From positions 713,577 through 777,576 of the forward strand of contig JAPFFF010000045.1 of assembly GCA_039105265.1 (NCBI GenBank): DNA of 64,000 bases. The letters run 5' to 3'. The notes under the pieces were generated by a model. The model was not told the DNA's origin, made no database searches, and worked only from the letters and a program-made list of their open reading frames with translations. Positions 21,786-31,906 of the stretch are shown here, piece by piece. Source of the DNA: Tritrichomonas musculus (taxonomy: Eukaryota > Parabasalia > Tritrichomonadida > Tritrichomonadidae). Position 1 is the stretch's first letter. Every line of letters begins with the position of its first letter. The position numbers and the translations under genes were made by a program.

Positions 21786-22991
21786 ATGAATGTTGTAGAA
21801 ACGAAAGAGAAAATGAAAACGATTCAGAGCATTCTTCTCGAGTTTCTTGGAGATGAATCGAACGCTGAAGAAAATTCAGATAATTTTTTTAAGCTTGTCA
21901 GTGAATATCAACTAACAGAAGATAAATATAAATTCAAATCATTATTACAACTAATAAATGCCATCGGAAACAATCATCAACGTATTCCAAATTTTATTTT
22001 TAAGGTTGAGCAAATTTTAGGACAAATGAAACAAGATCTCCAAAAATATTTTACAAATTCAGAAATATTTGAAATTTTCAAAAATAACAAGCGAATCCTT
22101 CTATATCTTATTGAAGAACGAGCAATTATAATTGATGAATACATTGTTTCACGAATCATTAATTTTGAATTTGGAAGAAAGAATTACATAGAATATTTTC
22201 TGCCAGAAATCAAACCGTTTCTCACAAAAGAATTCATTCAAAAATATCGAAATAAAACCACAAATTTACAAGAAGACAAATTTCTTGATAAATTGAATAA
22301 AGAAATTTCAGAAGAATTCTTTGATAAAAGGAAAGAAGGAGAAAATGACAGCTATTTATGCGAACTGATTCGAAATAATCAAGTGAAAGAATTTGGAGTT
22401 TATGTCAACCGAAACAATATTTCACTTGAAAGTTATATTATAAAATCTATCTTTGAAACGAATCAATTTTTGATTGACAATGAATCTATTAGTTTGATTG
22501 AATATGCGTCATTTTATGGCTCTAATGATATCATCCGATACATGCGTTTTAATGGTGAAGTTGAACTGACATCATCGATGTGGATCTATGCTATTCACAG
22601 TTGTAATTCAGAACTGATCAAATATCTTGAAGATAATCATGTTTCACCACCAAAAATTAAATATGGAAGAATTTTTGAGGAATCACCATTTGATGCTTAT
22701 GAAATAATTCTTAAAGAATCGATTAAATGTCATCACAACGATGTTTCAAAGTACATCATTGAGTATTTAATGAAAGAAGAAGATCTCCAGAAAGACATTG
22801 AAAACAACTATTATGACAATATCTATCAATATGCAGTTGAATTTCACAATTATTGTTTTTTCCCAACAGACATGAAATACAAAAACATGTTTCATTATTT
22901 ATGTGAATTTGATTATTACACACTTGTAACACTTTATTTAACAGAATTAACCATTGACATAAATTCAATAGTTAAAACATCAATCATTTAA
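21786..22991 (+). CDS. DUF3447-type N-terminal part of an ankyrin gene
   Basis: Starts at ATG 21786 and is open for 401 codons. The body matches the DUF3447/ankyrin layout of trichomonad proteins: a helical N-terminus, LCELIRNNQVKEFGVYVNRN, SLIEYASFYGSNDIIRYMR, WIYAIHSCNSELIKYLEDN, then FHYLCEFDYYTLVTLYLTE and TIDINS. It stops about ten codons after that motif, at the point where ankyrin repeats normally continue, and the repeats do follow downstream (23080-24866), split by non-coding spacers. Ankyrin proteins of this type are probably protein-interaction scaffolds; ligand unknown. Either this is the first exon of a multi-exon gene or the protein ends here and the ladder is a relic. Confidence 0.75.
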   Translation: MNVVETKEKMKTIQSILLEFLGDESNAEENSDNFFKLVSEYQLTEDKYKFKSLLQLINAIGNNHQRIPNFIFKVEQILGQMKQDLQKYFTNSEIFEIFKNNKRILLYLIEERAIIIDEYIVSRIINFEFGRKNYIEYFLPEIKPFLTKEFIQKYRNKTTNLQEDKFLDKLNKEISEEFFDKRKEGENDSYLCELIRNNQVKEFGVYVNRNNISLESYIIKSIFETNQFLIDNESISLIEYASFYGSNDIIRYMRFNGEVELTSSMWIYAIHSCNSELIKYLEDNHVSPPKIKYGRIFEESPFDAYEIILKESIKCHHNDVSKYIIEYLMKEEDLQKDIENNYYDNIYQYAVEFHNYCFFPTDMKYKNMFHYLCEFDYYTLVTLYLTELTIDINSIVKTSII

Positions 22992-24866
22992 ATAGCATTT
23001 TAAATTAAAAGCATTCATAAAATTCAAATCTAACTTTTTTCATTCAATTGAAATCTTGAATTATTTATAGAATTTAACTCGAACATTTAATTCTACGGCG
23101 TTGATTTATGCTGCAGAAAAGGGCTATAAAGAAATTGTTGAACTATTACTAAGACAAGAAGGCATTGATATCAACATTCAAGACATTTTAAATTAAAAAC
23201 ATTTATAGAATTCAAATCTAATATTTTTAATTATATTTGATATCTGAATTATTTATGGAATTTAACAGGAACATTTAATAATACGGCGTTGATTTATGCG
23301 ACAGAAAAATTCCATAAAGAAATTGTTCAACTATTATTACGAGTAGAAGGAATTAATGTCAACATTCAAGACATTTTAAATCAAAAACATTCATAATATT
23401 CAAATCTAACTTTTTTAATATAATTGAAAAATTGAATAATTTATGGAATTTAACTCGAATATTTAATATGACTGCGTTGCTTTGGGCTGCATCTGAAGGT
23501 CATAAAGAAATTGTTGAACTATTACTAGGACAAGAAAACATGGATATCAATATTCAAGGCGTTTTAAATTAAAAACATTCATGATATTCAAATCTAACTT
23601 TTTCATTCAATTAAAAACTTGAATTATTTATGGAATTTAACTCGAACATTTAATGATACGGCGTTGATTTGGGCTGCATTAGAAGGTCATAAAGAAATTG
23701 TTGAGCTATTAATAAGACAAGAAGGCATTGATATCAATATTCAAGACATTTTAAATCAAAAACATTCATGATATTCAAATCTAACTTTTTCATTCAATTA
23801 AAAACTTGAATTATTTATGGAATTTAACTCGAATATTTAATTATACGGCGTTGATTTGTGCTGCAAGAGAAGGTCATAAAGAAATAGTTGAGCTATTAAT
23901 AAGACAAGAAGGCATTGATATCAATATTCAAGGCGTTTTAAATTAAAAACATTCATGATATTCAAATCTAACTTTTTCATTCAATTAAAAACTTGAATTA
24001 TTTATGGAATTTAACTCGAACATTTAATGATACGGCGTTGATTTGTGCTGCAAGAGAAGGTCATAAAGAAATAGTTGAGCTATTAATAAGACAAGAAGGC
24101 ATTGATATCAATATTCAAGGCGTTTTAAATTAAAAACATTCATGATATTCAAATCTAACTTTTTCATTCAATTAAAAACTTGAATTATTTATGGAATTTA
24201 ACTCGAATATTTAATTATACGGCGTTGATTTGGGCTGCAAGAGAAGGTCATAAAGAAATTGTTGAACTATTAATAAGACAAGAAGGCATTGATATCAATA
24301 TTCAAGGCGTTTTAAATTAAAAACATTCATGATATTCAAATCTAACTTTTTCATTCAATTAAAAACTTGAATTATTTATGGAATTTAACTCGAATATTTA
24401 ATTATACGGCGTTGATTTATGCTGCAAGAGAAGGCCATAAAGAAATTGTTGAACTATTAATAAGACAAGAAGGCATTGATATCAATATTCAAGACATTTT
24501 AAATCAAAAACATTCATGATATTCAAATCTAACTTTTTCATTCAATTAAAAACTTGAATTATTTATGGAATTTAACTCGAACATTTAATTCTACGGCGTT
24601 GATTTATGCTGCAAGAGAAGGCTATAAAGAAATTGTTGAGCTATTAATAAGACAATAAGGCATTGATATCAATATTCAAGACATTTTAAATCAAAAACAT
24701 TCATGATATTCAAATCTAACTTTTTGCATGAAATTAACAAAATTGAATGACTTATGGGATTTTTAAAATAATCTATTTACAATACTGCCATTGACTGTGC
24801 AAGAGAAAAAAATATCAAGAAATTGTTGACCTTCTATCTAAAGGATCGATCAAAGCTAAACCCTAA
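22992..24866 (+). repeat. Ladder of ten ankyrin units separated by intron-like spacers
   Basis: Ten ankyrin units (TALIYAAEKGYKEIVELLL, then RQEGIDINIQD) begin near 23095, 23283, 23471, 23658, 23845, 24032, 24219, 24406, 24593 and 24783: periods 188, 188, then 187 six times, and 190. About 99-102 bp per unit is open; the remaining 85-90 bp contains stops and shifts the frame, so contiguous translation is impossible without removing it. Spacers begin (A/G)TTTTAAAT, share ATTCAAATCTAACTTTTTC and end near GAATTTAACTCGAAC. They lack the GTATGT...ACTAACACACAG signals of Trichomonas introns. Eight units are fully open. Unit nine has a TAA and unit ten a one-base loss, after which a typical ending (VDLLSKGSIKAKP) stops at 24864-24866. 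Confidence 0.8.
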
Positions 24867-25639
24867 AGCGAGAAACTGAAGTATAAATAATTAATAAAAA
24901 TAAATTAACACATTAAAATTAACATTTTATTTTTCATACAATAACATTTTTATATGATATTATGACGAGTTTTTATTCACGAACTCGATGACTTAGGTTT
25001 TGAATTTCAACTTCATTGATATTCTCAATCTATATCTAGGATGAATTTTTTTGCTAAGAATCTTATATTGCAAACTGTGAGTCTTTCTATTAAATTTCAT
25101 TACTATAATAATAATACTTATTGTTATTATTTTTGGAATGACATTCATTTAATTTAACATAGAACAATTATGCACTCAAAAAGTTGTAACATTTTCTATG
25201 TTTTGTTAAAATAGTTGATTGTTATTCGAAAGAGAAAACTTTTTGAAACCACTCACAAAAGTGTACTTTTGTGAGCCTAAACAATAACTCCAAAAGTGCA
25301 AAGACAAATACATTGACTTAATATTTTGTAATTTAACGTCTCTTTGGTGGACAAAATTATATTTTCACATTATTTCTTTCCTTTAAATTATAAGTCTCGG
25401 TAAAAATTATGAAAAATAAAAAAGGATGCTAATTCAACAGAGTATCTGCAATTCTAACAAAATATAGTCAAAAAGAAAAAAAACTTACCATTACTTTTTA
25501 TTTTGCAAAATTTTTTTAAAAAAAAAAAAAAAAAAAAAAAGTGTTACCACTTTTTATTACGCTGCTACTTTTTATAAACCACTGTAATATTTTTTTTAAT
25601 GAAATTTAAAAATGCCTTTTTTTTATGGAATTTTATTTG
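24867..25639. other. Gene-free stretch with a hairpin
   Basis: A perfect inverted repeat CTCACAAAAGT-GT-ACTTTTGTGAG lies at 25252-25275. A long A run is at 25518-25540. No gene recognised. Confidence 0.55.
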
Positions 25640-25863
25640 AATAATTAATAATTCAGCTTTGAACTGTGCTATTAATAATAACAATATCGGAATGATTCGA
25701 ATATTATTGGAGCAAGATGAGATTGATATCAATAGCAAAGATATTTGAATATAAAAAGTGTTTGTAATATTTCAAATTTTTCTTTTTTTCATGATATTTG
25801 GATTATGCAAAGCAAAAAAACCATCAAGAAATTGTTGATCTCCTATCAAAACAACAGAAGTAA
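25640..25863 (+). pseudogene. Second, shorter ankyrin ladder (two units)
   Basis: One unit reads SALNCAINNNNIGMIRILLE and DEIDINSKDI; after a spacer beginning ATTTGAATATAAAAA, a C-terminal unit reads DYAKQKNHQEIVDLLSKQQK and stops at 25861. The spacer shares its start and its ATTTCAAATTTTTC core with the spacers at 23-24.7 kb. The 5' end of this copy is lost into A-rich DNA. It shows that the unit-spacer arrangement predates the local expansion. Confidence 0.6.
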
Positions 25864-26044
25864 ATGACCAAATCAAAAACAAAATCTAGAATGATGCTAC
25901 GATATATAAAATCATAAAATATCATCTTTTAACTTTAAAAGAATATCACTTGACTTTTATTATTTTTAGAAAAAACATTAAGTTTATCACTTTTAATGTT
26001 TTGGAATTATTTTCAAAAAAAAATTTTTACTTGTAATTAGATTT

Positions 26045-26172
26045 AGACTTGTTAAGTCCTGATTTTCGATATCGATAATTGATCCATTTTTCTGATATCA
26101 ATTCAAATCAAATTTTTTATCTCTGATATCAATAATGAATAATAATTAAAGATTGATTATCGGTAGAATTTT
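26045..26172. mobile_element. AGACTTG-ended MITE, truncated copy 3
   Basis: From AGACTTGTTAAGTCCTGATT onward about 125 bp match the left end of the copy at 18201. The match stops near GATTATCGGTAGAA and no right end is present. Confidence 0.75.
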
Positions 26173-26243
26173 TTACCAGCACTATTATTAAATACATAAA
26201 TGATTTATTTTTTATTGATATTACTGAGTTTGGTGAATTTAAA

Positions 26244-26915
26244 TTAAACTTTTATTACTTTAGTTTTTTTAGGAAAAACAAAATTTCCTATAGAAACTTT
26301 TGAAGGTATTGTGACTTGTTCCAATGTTAGGCAATCTTTAAATGCATAATCTCCAATCGAAGCTACAGATGATGAAATTGTGATTTGCATCAATGCAGTA
26401 CAACCGCTGAAAAAGTTACCACTGATTGATTCAATAGACGATAGATTTTCAAATTTCACTTGCGATAATGATTTACAATCGAGAAACACATTATTTCCAG
26501 CTGTTTTAATAGACGAAGGAATTGTGATGTGTAAGAATGATTTACATCCGGCAAACGACCACTCATCTATTGAATTAACAGAAGAAGGAATAATAATTTC
26601 ATTTAATGATGAACAATTTTTGAAGACAGAATTTCAAATTTTTGCTACAGATTGAGGAATTTTTATTTTTGTCAAAGATGAACAATTAAAGAAAGCTTTC
26701 TCATTAATTGCAACCACAGATGGTGGTATTACTATTCTTGTTAATGATTTGCATTCTTCAAATGAAATCGAATCAACACATGAATCAATTTTTGCGTATT
26801 TATTATCATTGTTTTGACAAAATTCAACTTTTTGGATTCCTGTTATAAAAACAATAGGAAATATAATCTATTTCCGAAACAGCTGTAATATAGAAATAAA
26901 TTCAGGAGATTCAGA
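26244..26915 (-). pseudogene. BspA-like LRR fragment
   Basis: Reads as LRR_5 repeats: SFEECKSLTRIVIPPSVVAI, FFNCSSLTKIKIPQSVAKI, then an in-frame TGA where Gly is expected, FKNCSSLNEIIIPSSVNSI, LDCKSLSQVKFENL, CTALMQITISSSVASIGDYA and a C-terminus ending at 26244. A second stop lies upstream near FRK. An ATG-led frame covers only 26489-26244. This repeat subtype (SFxxCKSLxxIxIPSSV) differs from the EGWCD-type repeats of the neighbours. Relic on the strand opposite to, and divergent from, the intact gene at 27026. Confidence 0.75.
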
Positions 26916-27025
26916 TTTTTTTTATTGGTATTAATAATTTCTTTAGGAAAATTCCCAAGTATATATATATCAAAGAAAAAAATATGCTTTTATATTTGAC
27001 TAAGTGTGTTTACTATAAAATAGTG

Positions 27026-29185
27026 ATGATTGTTCAGTACAACGATTTATCGTATGAATTAAATTTAAATGATTTAACAGCAAAAGTTCTACAGAATAAA
27101 GAAGTAAGTGGTGATATTTTTATTCCTAAATCAATCAACTATAACTCAAACGAATATATCATAACAGAACTTTCCGAAAAAGCATTTTATTTTAATTATA
27201 ATATAAAGTCTGTCTCTTTTTCAAAAGATTCAGAACTTCAATTGATTTCTAATTATGCATTTACAGGTTCATTAATTACGCATCTTTCAATTCCTAAGCA
27301 TGTCACTGAAATATCAGAAAATGGGATTGCAGGGGCTCACAATCTAACAACTATTGAATTTTCAGAAGATTCAGATCTTTGTCTAATTTCAAAGAGTGCT
27401 TTTTCTTATTCAAGCATTGAAAAAATCAAAATCCCTCAAAAAGTCAGAAAAATTGACGATGAGGCCTTCAGATACTGTGAAAAATTGAAAGAAATTGAAT
27501 TTTCACCTGATTCTAAACTTGTTTCAATTGGCAAAAGAGCCTTCAGCCTATCGTCCATTGAAAAAATAACGATACCTAAACGTACGAAAACGATAGGCGA
27601 AAGTGCCTTTTGCGATTGCCAAAGTCTGACAACCGTTGAATTTTCAGAAGACTCAGAACTTAATTCAATTGGTAAAGAAGCATTCAATTGTTCATCGTTG
27701 GCGGTTATCAAGATACCGCGCCATGTAAAAGTGATTTCTGAGGGAACTTTTTGTGAGTGTAATCAACTGGAAACGATCAACTTTTCTGAGGATTGTGAAC
27801 TTCATTCAATTGAACGGAATGCATTTAATAAATCAGCAATCAATTACCTTTTTATTCCTTCCAGTGTTGAGTGCTTGTGCGATGAATGGTGCCATGGAAC
27901 ATCCAATTTAATTTGCATTAAAATTTCTGAAAAAAATAAATTTTTTATGTGTTTTGAGGACCAATTAATCATTGGAAAAGTTGATCAAAAACAAGAATTT
28001 TATGAAGATCTTGTCTTTGTACGTCGTAATGCAAAAGTGGTCCAAATTCCTTCTTTCATAAAAAGAATCAGATCACATGCATTCAATTTTTGCACAAAAA
28101 TTGAGACGATCAACTTTTCAGAGGATTCACAATTGAAAGTAATTGAAAATTATTCATTTAGCAACTCATCAATTTCAAATTTATATATTCCAGCATCAGT
28201 TGAGCGACTTGAGGATTGTTGGTGCAACGGAACTACAAAATTGACAAAAATTTTGATTTCTCCAAAAAATAAAAATTTTTTGTATCTCGATGACAAAATG
28301 ATCATTGGAAAAGCAGACCCAAATCAAGAAAACTATGAAGATTTGATCTTTGTACGGCGTGATATTAAAAATGCCATTATTCCTTCCTTTATAAAAAGAA
28401 TCAAACCTTTTTCATTTTCCGGTTGTAAAGAAATTCAGACGATAACTTTTTCAGAGGATTCAGAACTTGTCATCATTGACAGGTATGCCTTCTTTTACTC
28501 ATCGATTAAAAAGATAAAGATTCCTCGTCTTGTTACACGAATTGAAGATTTTGCTTTTAATTATTGTAATCAAATGAAAGCCCTTAATTTCGCTGAAAAT
28601 TCAGAACTTTATTTAATTGGAAAAGTAGCGTTTCAAGATTCAAAAATTGAGAGCATCTCAATTCCTAAACAAACCAAAATTATTGATGAAAAATGTTTTT
28701 ATTTAGCATGGCATCTTAAAAATATTGATTTTCCAAAGGATTCAAATCTTGAAGTTATTAAAGAAGGTGCATTCAATTTCACTTGTATTGAAAAAGTTAC
28801 AATCCCAAAAAAAGTGAAGTTCATTGGAAAAAACGTGTTCTCACAATGTAGATTTTTGAAAAATGTCTTTTTTCATGAAGATGCTGAAGTGGAGTGTATT
28901 GATGATGGCGCCTTTTCCAATTCGTCGTTGGAAAGAATCGTCATTCCCGAAAAGGTGAAAGAAATAAAAAAATTATTATTCTTATATTGCAAAAGATTGA
29001 AAACAGTGGAATTTTTGGGAAGTGAAATTTCAATTGAAACTGAATGCTTTGATGAATGTGATAATTTGTTTCTTGCTTCTTTTCCTAATACTAATATAAT
29101 TAATATTCCAAATACTATATTCCCGCAAAATTTCAAATTATTTGTTCGTCCACATTGTAATATAAATATACAGCTCATACATTGA
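27026..29185 (+). CDS. BspA-like leucine-rich-repeat protein
   Basis: Open from ATG 27026 (MIVQYNDLSYELNLNDLTAK, the family's usual beginning); an upstream in-frame ATG at 26984 would add 14 residues and is less likely. About 719 residues of LRR_5 repeats with the rhythm AFxxSSIEKIxIPxxVxxI and xLxTIEFSEDSELxxIG. Two inserted modules carry SSVECLCDEWCHGT, then IIGKVDQKQEFYEDLVFVRR. The C-terminus has ECFDECDNLFLASFPNT. No signal peptide, membrane anchor or cysteine-rich stalk is seen, so export is uncertain. Trichomonad BspA-like proteins are implicated in surface adhesion, by analogy with bacterial BspA. This copy appears complete and is the best reference for the broken copy at 12381-14814. 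Confidence 0.88.
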   Translation: MIVQYNDLSYELNLNDLTAKVLQNKEVSGDIFIPKSINYNSNEYIITELSEKAFYFNYNIKSVSFSKDSELQLISNYAFTGSLITHLSIPKHVTEISENGIAGAHNLTTIEFSEDSDLCLISKSAFSYSSIEKIKIPQKVRKIDDEAFRYCEKLKEIEFSPDSKLVSIGKRAFSLSSIEKITIPKRTKTIGESAFCDCQSLTTVEFSEDSELNSIGKEAFNCSSLAVIKIPRHVKVISEGTFCECNQLETINFSEDCELHSIERNAFNKSAINYLFIPSSVECLCDEWCHGTSNLICIKISEKNKFFMCFEDQLIIGKVDQKQEFYEDLVFVRRNAKVVQIPSFIKRIRSHAFNFCTKIETINFSEDSQLKVIENYSFSNSSISNLYIPASVERLEDCWCNGTTKLTKILISPKNKNFLYLDDKMIIGKADPNQENYEDLIFVRRDIKNAIIPSFIKRIKPFSFSGCKEIQTITFSEDSELVIIDRYAFFYSSIKKIKIPRLVTRIEDFAFNYCNQMKALNFAENSELYLIGKVAFQDSKIESISIPKQTKIIDEKCFYLAWHLKNIDFPKDSNLEVIKEGAFNFTCIEKVTIPKKVKFIGKNVFSQCRFLKNVFFHEDAEVECIDDGAFSNSSLERIVIPEKVKEIKKLLFLYCKRLKTVEFLGSEISIETECFDECDNLFLASFPNTNIINIPNTIFPQNFKLFVRPHCNINIQLIH

Positions 29186-29450
29186 ATTTATGGGCAATTA
29201 ATTTAAAGTAAAACTTCAAAATTTAAAAAAATTATTAAATTATTGATAATGTCGCACAATTTTATTGATCTTGATCAATACAGTATTTCTTATCGCATCG
29301 GAGAAGGTCCAATAAGCGAATTTTTTCTGCTAATATCTAAAAATGCCGAAACAACGCACGCCATCAAAATTTTGAATAAATTTATCCATATTCATTCGAA
29401 TCTGAAAACAGAAAACATTATCATTGATGATAAAAAAGTCTACATAGCCT

Positions 29451-29640
29451 GATGAATTGTTGATTTTTAATTATATTTCATTCCCTTTTTTTTTATACAG
29501 ATTTGATATGTCATATAGCTTAGATTAAATCTTATTTAAAAAATAAATATAAATTTTTGCAATTAAAGGATTATTTTTTGAGATAAATTTGTTTTACATT
29601 TTAGTCAAATAATTTGAAAGCAAACGTACATCAACTTTAT
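29451..29640 (+). repeat. Duplicated block holding the empty TTAA site
   Basis: Matches 15117-15234 plus 15711-15790 without the two MITEs; the single TTAA is at 29563-29566. Its 3' part forms the left arm of the hairpin at 29608-29676. Confidence 0.8.
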
Positions 29641-29676
29641 CTTGAACAAATGATGTACGTTTGCTTTCAAATTATT
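29608..29676. repeat. 26-bp perfect inverted repeat
   Basis: Arms 29608-29633 and 29651-29676 (core TTTGAAAGCAAACGTACATC) enclose a 17-base loop. The related block at 15757 has only the left arm, so the right arm was probably made by an inverted duplication after the blocks separated. Confidence 0.85.
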
Positions 29677-29689
29677 GGATTTCAATAAG

Positions 29690-30036
29690 TTTTGCTTTCA
29701 AATATTAATTGAAATGTAATAAAATATATAATGAAATTTCATCCAATATTTCTTGAAGTTCAACCAATGCTTTATCTCGTTCTAACAAAATATTTTACAA
29801 TATTACAATAAATATTTTATGATATCTCAGTCAGCATTTTATCAAATTTCATTAAATATTTTATTACATTTCAATTAATATTTCATTCAATCCCATCCAA
29901 TATTTTATGAAATTTGAAAAAATATTTTATATGGTTTCGATTAATGTTTTATGAAATTCCAATCATTTTAAAATGATATTTCTCCCAATTTTTTATATAA
30001 TTTCAACACAATTTAACAGTATTTCAGCCAAATTTA
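29690..30036. other. Degenerate ~25-bp repeats between kinase pieces
   Basis: Loosely repeated words of the type AATATTTTATGAAATTTCA fill the gap between the hairpin and the coiled-coil frame. No coding potential. Confidence 0.5.
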
Positions 30037-31029
30037 ATGAAATATCATTTAATATTAAATAAAATTTATTTAACTTATTTAGAATTTTATGACAAAATGC
30101 AAATAGAGTTAAATTCTAATAAAAAAGAGATTGATAATTTGCAAAAAAGAATCACCGAATTAGAAGAATTAGAAGCTCAGAAAGCAGAAAAAATTGTGAA
30201 TTTACAAGATGAATCACGAATTCAACAAAGCCGAATTGGTGAATTAAAAAGGCAGTTGGAATTAAAAGAAGAAGAGATTGTATATTTACAAAATAGTACA
30301 AGAGATCAAGAACAAAGGATTGGTGAATTAGAAGAGCAACTTGCACAAAAAGCAGAAGAAATTGGAAATTTATTATAGATTTTGAAAATGAATCTGTCGT
30401 GTTCAATCTAGACAAACCAAAATCAATGATTTTAGTTGTTCCATCTTTAGCAATGACGATATTTGATGGTTTTAAATCTTGCATTTCAAAAACATAATTT
30501 TCAAAATCTATAAACGTTGGAACATTGCTTTTCATGGCACTAGAAATCATCAACAATAGTGATTACAATGAGAAAGTTGATGTTTATTCTTTCGGCGTTT
30601 TGATTTTCTATATTTTAAGTGAAAGAAAAATGCAAAAAATACAATGAGTGAAATTTTATCTGGAAAAAAAGCACAAATTCCATCAGAATTCACTCAATTT
30701 TCTAAAGATTTGATAAATTCATGCTGGAATTTCAATCCAAGTCAAAGACCAAGTTTTAATGATATTTGCAACATTTTAAAAGAAAACAATTACAATTTGT
30801 TTGATCTTGATGAGGAAAGTAAGAAGAATACTTTATACCTAATTGATCAACATAAAACATACATTCCATTTTATTAATGAACTTTAATGTTAATAAAAGA
30901 CTTTTTCTTGTGAGCTCCTCTCAATTTCTTTGAATTTTTTAAATATGTATTAAATTTTTCAAAGTATGAACATTAAAATATTATTTAGGACAAATTTAGA
31001 AAATTGTCTTTTATTTTATAATTATTATT

Positions 31030-31906
31030 TTATTGTTTATTAAGTGCATATTTAATTGATTCAGTTCCAATGAATTGGAATAGTTCTTTAACTCCTATGT
31101 TCTCTTTTGCAGATGTTTCAAAAAAGCTCCAACCATTTTCTAGTGCAAATTGTTTGCCTTCTTCATAAGTAACTTCTCTTTTATCTTTGAGATCAATCAT
31201 TGTTCCGGTGAGAGCAACAGGAATTTTTTTATCCAATTTTAGTTCTTTAAATGCTTCAACCCAATATTGAGTCGATATAAAGGTTTCTTTATTGGTAACA
31301 TTATAACAAATAATTATTCCACTTACGCCTCTAATAAAACCTTTAGCAATAATTCTTTCATGTCCATTTGTTTCAATTATTTGAAGTTTAACTTTGAGTC
31401 CATTGACATCAATATAACGTGTTTTTAAATTAAAACAAATGGTCGGTAATGTCTCAGAAAATTTATTATCAGCATAACGAAGCAATAGTGATGATGATCC
31501 TACAAAAGTATCACTGCCAAGAATGAGAAGCCTGACAAAAAATTCAGAGTCGCCTAATTTCGGACAATTTCTAAAGTTTCCTGATGATTTGCTGTGTTCA
31601 CCAATTGGAGGAAAAGCTTGGACTTCAATAATCAGTGTTCCTGCTTTCTTGTTATTCAGTTTGATGTTCATTTCTCGTCGTTCTAAGGCACCACTCATTC
31701 GAAATTGATTCGTTGAAAGTCTAACTTCATCCATCATCTTTTCATTTCCTTTCTCGTCTTCGTGATACATGTTCAAGATCATGGCATCATCTTTACCATT
31801 CGTGATCAAGTTGAATTCTTCATTCCAAACTGGATTGTTGTGTTTAATATCGTTTTCGTGCCAAATAAGTTTAATTTCTTCTGGTTCTTCAGACGAATTG
31901 TCACGT
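31030..31906 (-). CDS. C2-domain remainder fused to a degenerate Rab-like GTPase
   Basis: This frame continues the kinase-C2 gene after a one-step frame change near 31900. It gives EEPEEIKLIWHENDIKHN, NPVWNEEFNLIT and MILNMYHEDEKGNEKMMDEV (rest of the C2 fold), GTLIIEVQAFPPIGE, then a Ras/Rab fold: LLILGSDTFVGSSSLLLRYA, YIDVNGLKVKLQIIETNGHE, GIIICYNVTNKETF, VALTGTMIDLKDKREVTYEE and FFETSAKENIGVKELF. The P-loop lacks its lysine (GSDTFVGSS instead of GxxxxGKS), DTAGQ is ETNGH and NKxD is TMID, so nucleotide binding is probably lost or altered. It ends NKQ with no prenylation cysteines. Either a pseudo-GTPase fused to a kinase-C2 protein, or two decaying genes that ran together. Confidence 0.65.

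Larger units (their letters stand above)
29249..30877 (+). pseudogene. Rearranged TKL kinase relic with an inverted catalytic segment
   Basis: Pieces in order: an ATG-led start (29249) with a kinase N-lobe (YSISYRIGEGPISEFFLL, HAIKILNKF) fused by deletion to HSNLKTENIIIDD and a stop at 29450; a duplicated non-coding block with a hairpin; a coiled-coil frame (30037-30378, repeated QxRIGELxxQL); then a minus-strand segment 30497-30380 encoding DLKPSNIVIAKDGTTKIIDF and GLSRL; then plus-strand C-lobe NNSDYNEKVDVYSFGVLIFY and, after a frame change, MSEILSGKKAQIPSEF and CWNFNPSQRPSFNDI to 30877. The inverted segment is bounded by 17-bp inverted repeats at 30373-30389 and 30497-30513. Without the inversion the activation loop and C-lobe would join in the normal order. 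Host-gene relic. Confidence 0.75.

Noticed and set aside
22992-24866. Canonical trichomonad introns between the ankyrin units
   Set aside because: No GTATGT start and no ACTAACACACAG end is present in any spacer, so they cannot be called as known introns; reported instead as intron-like.
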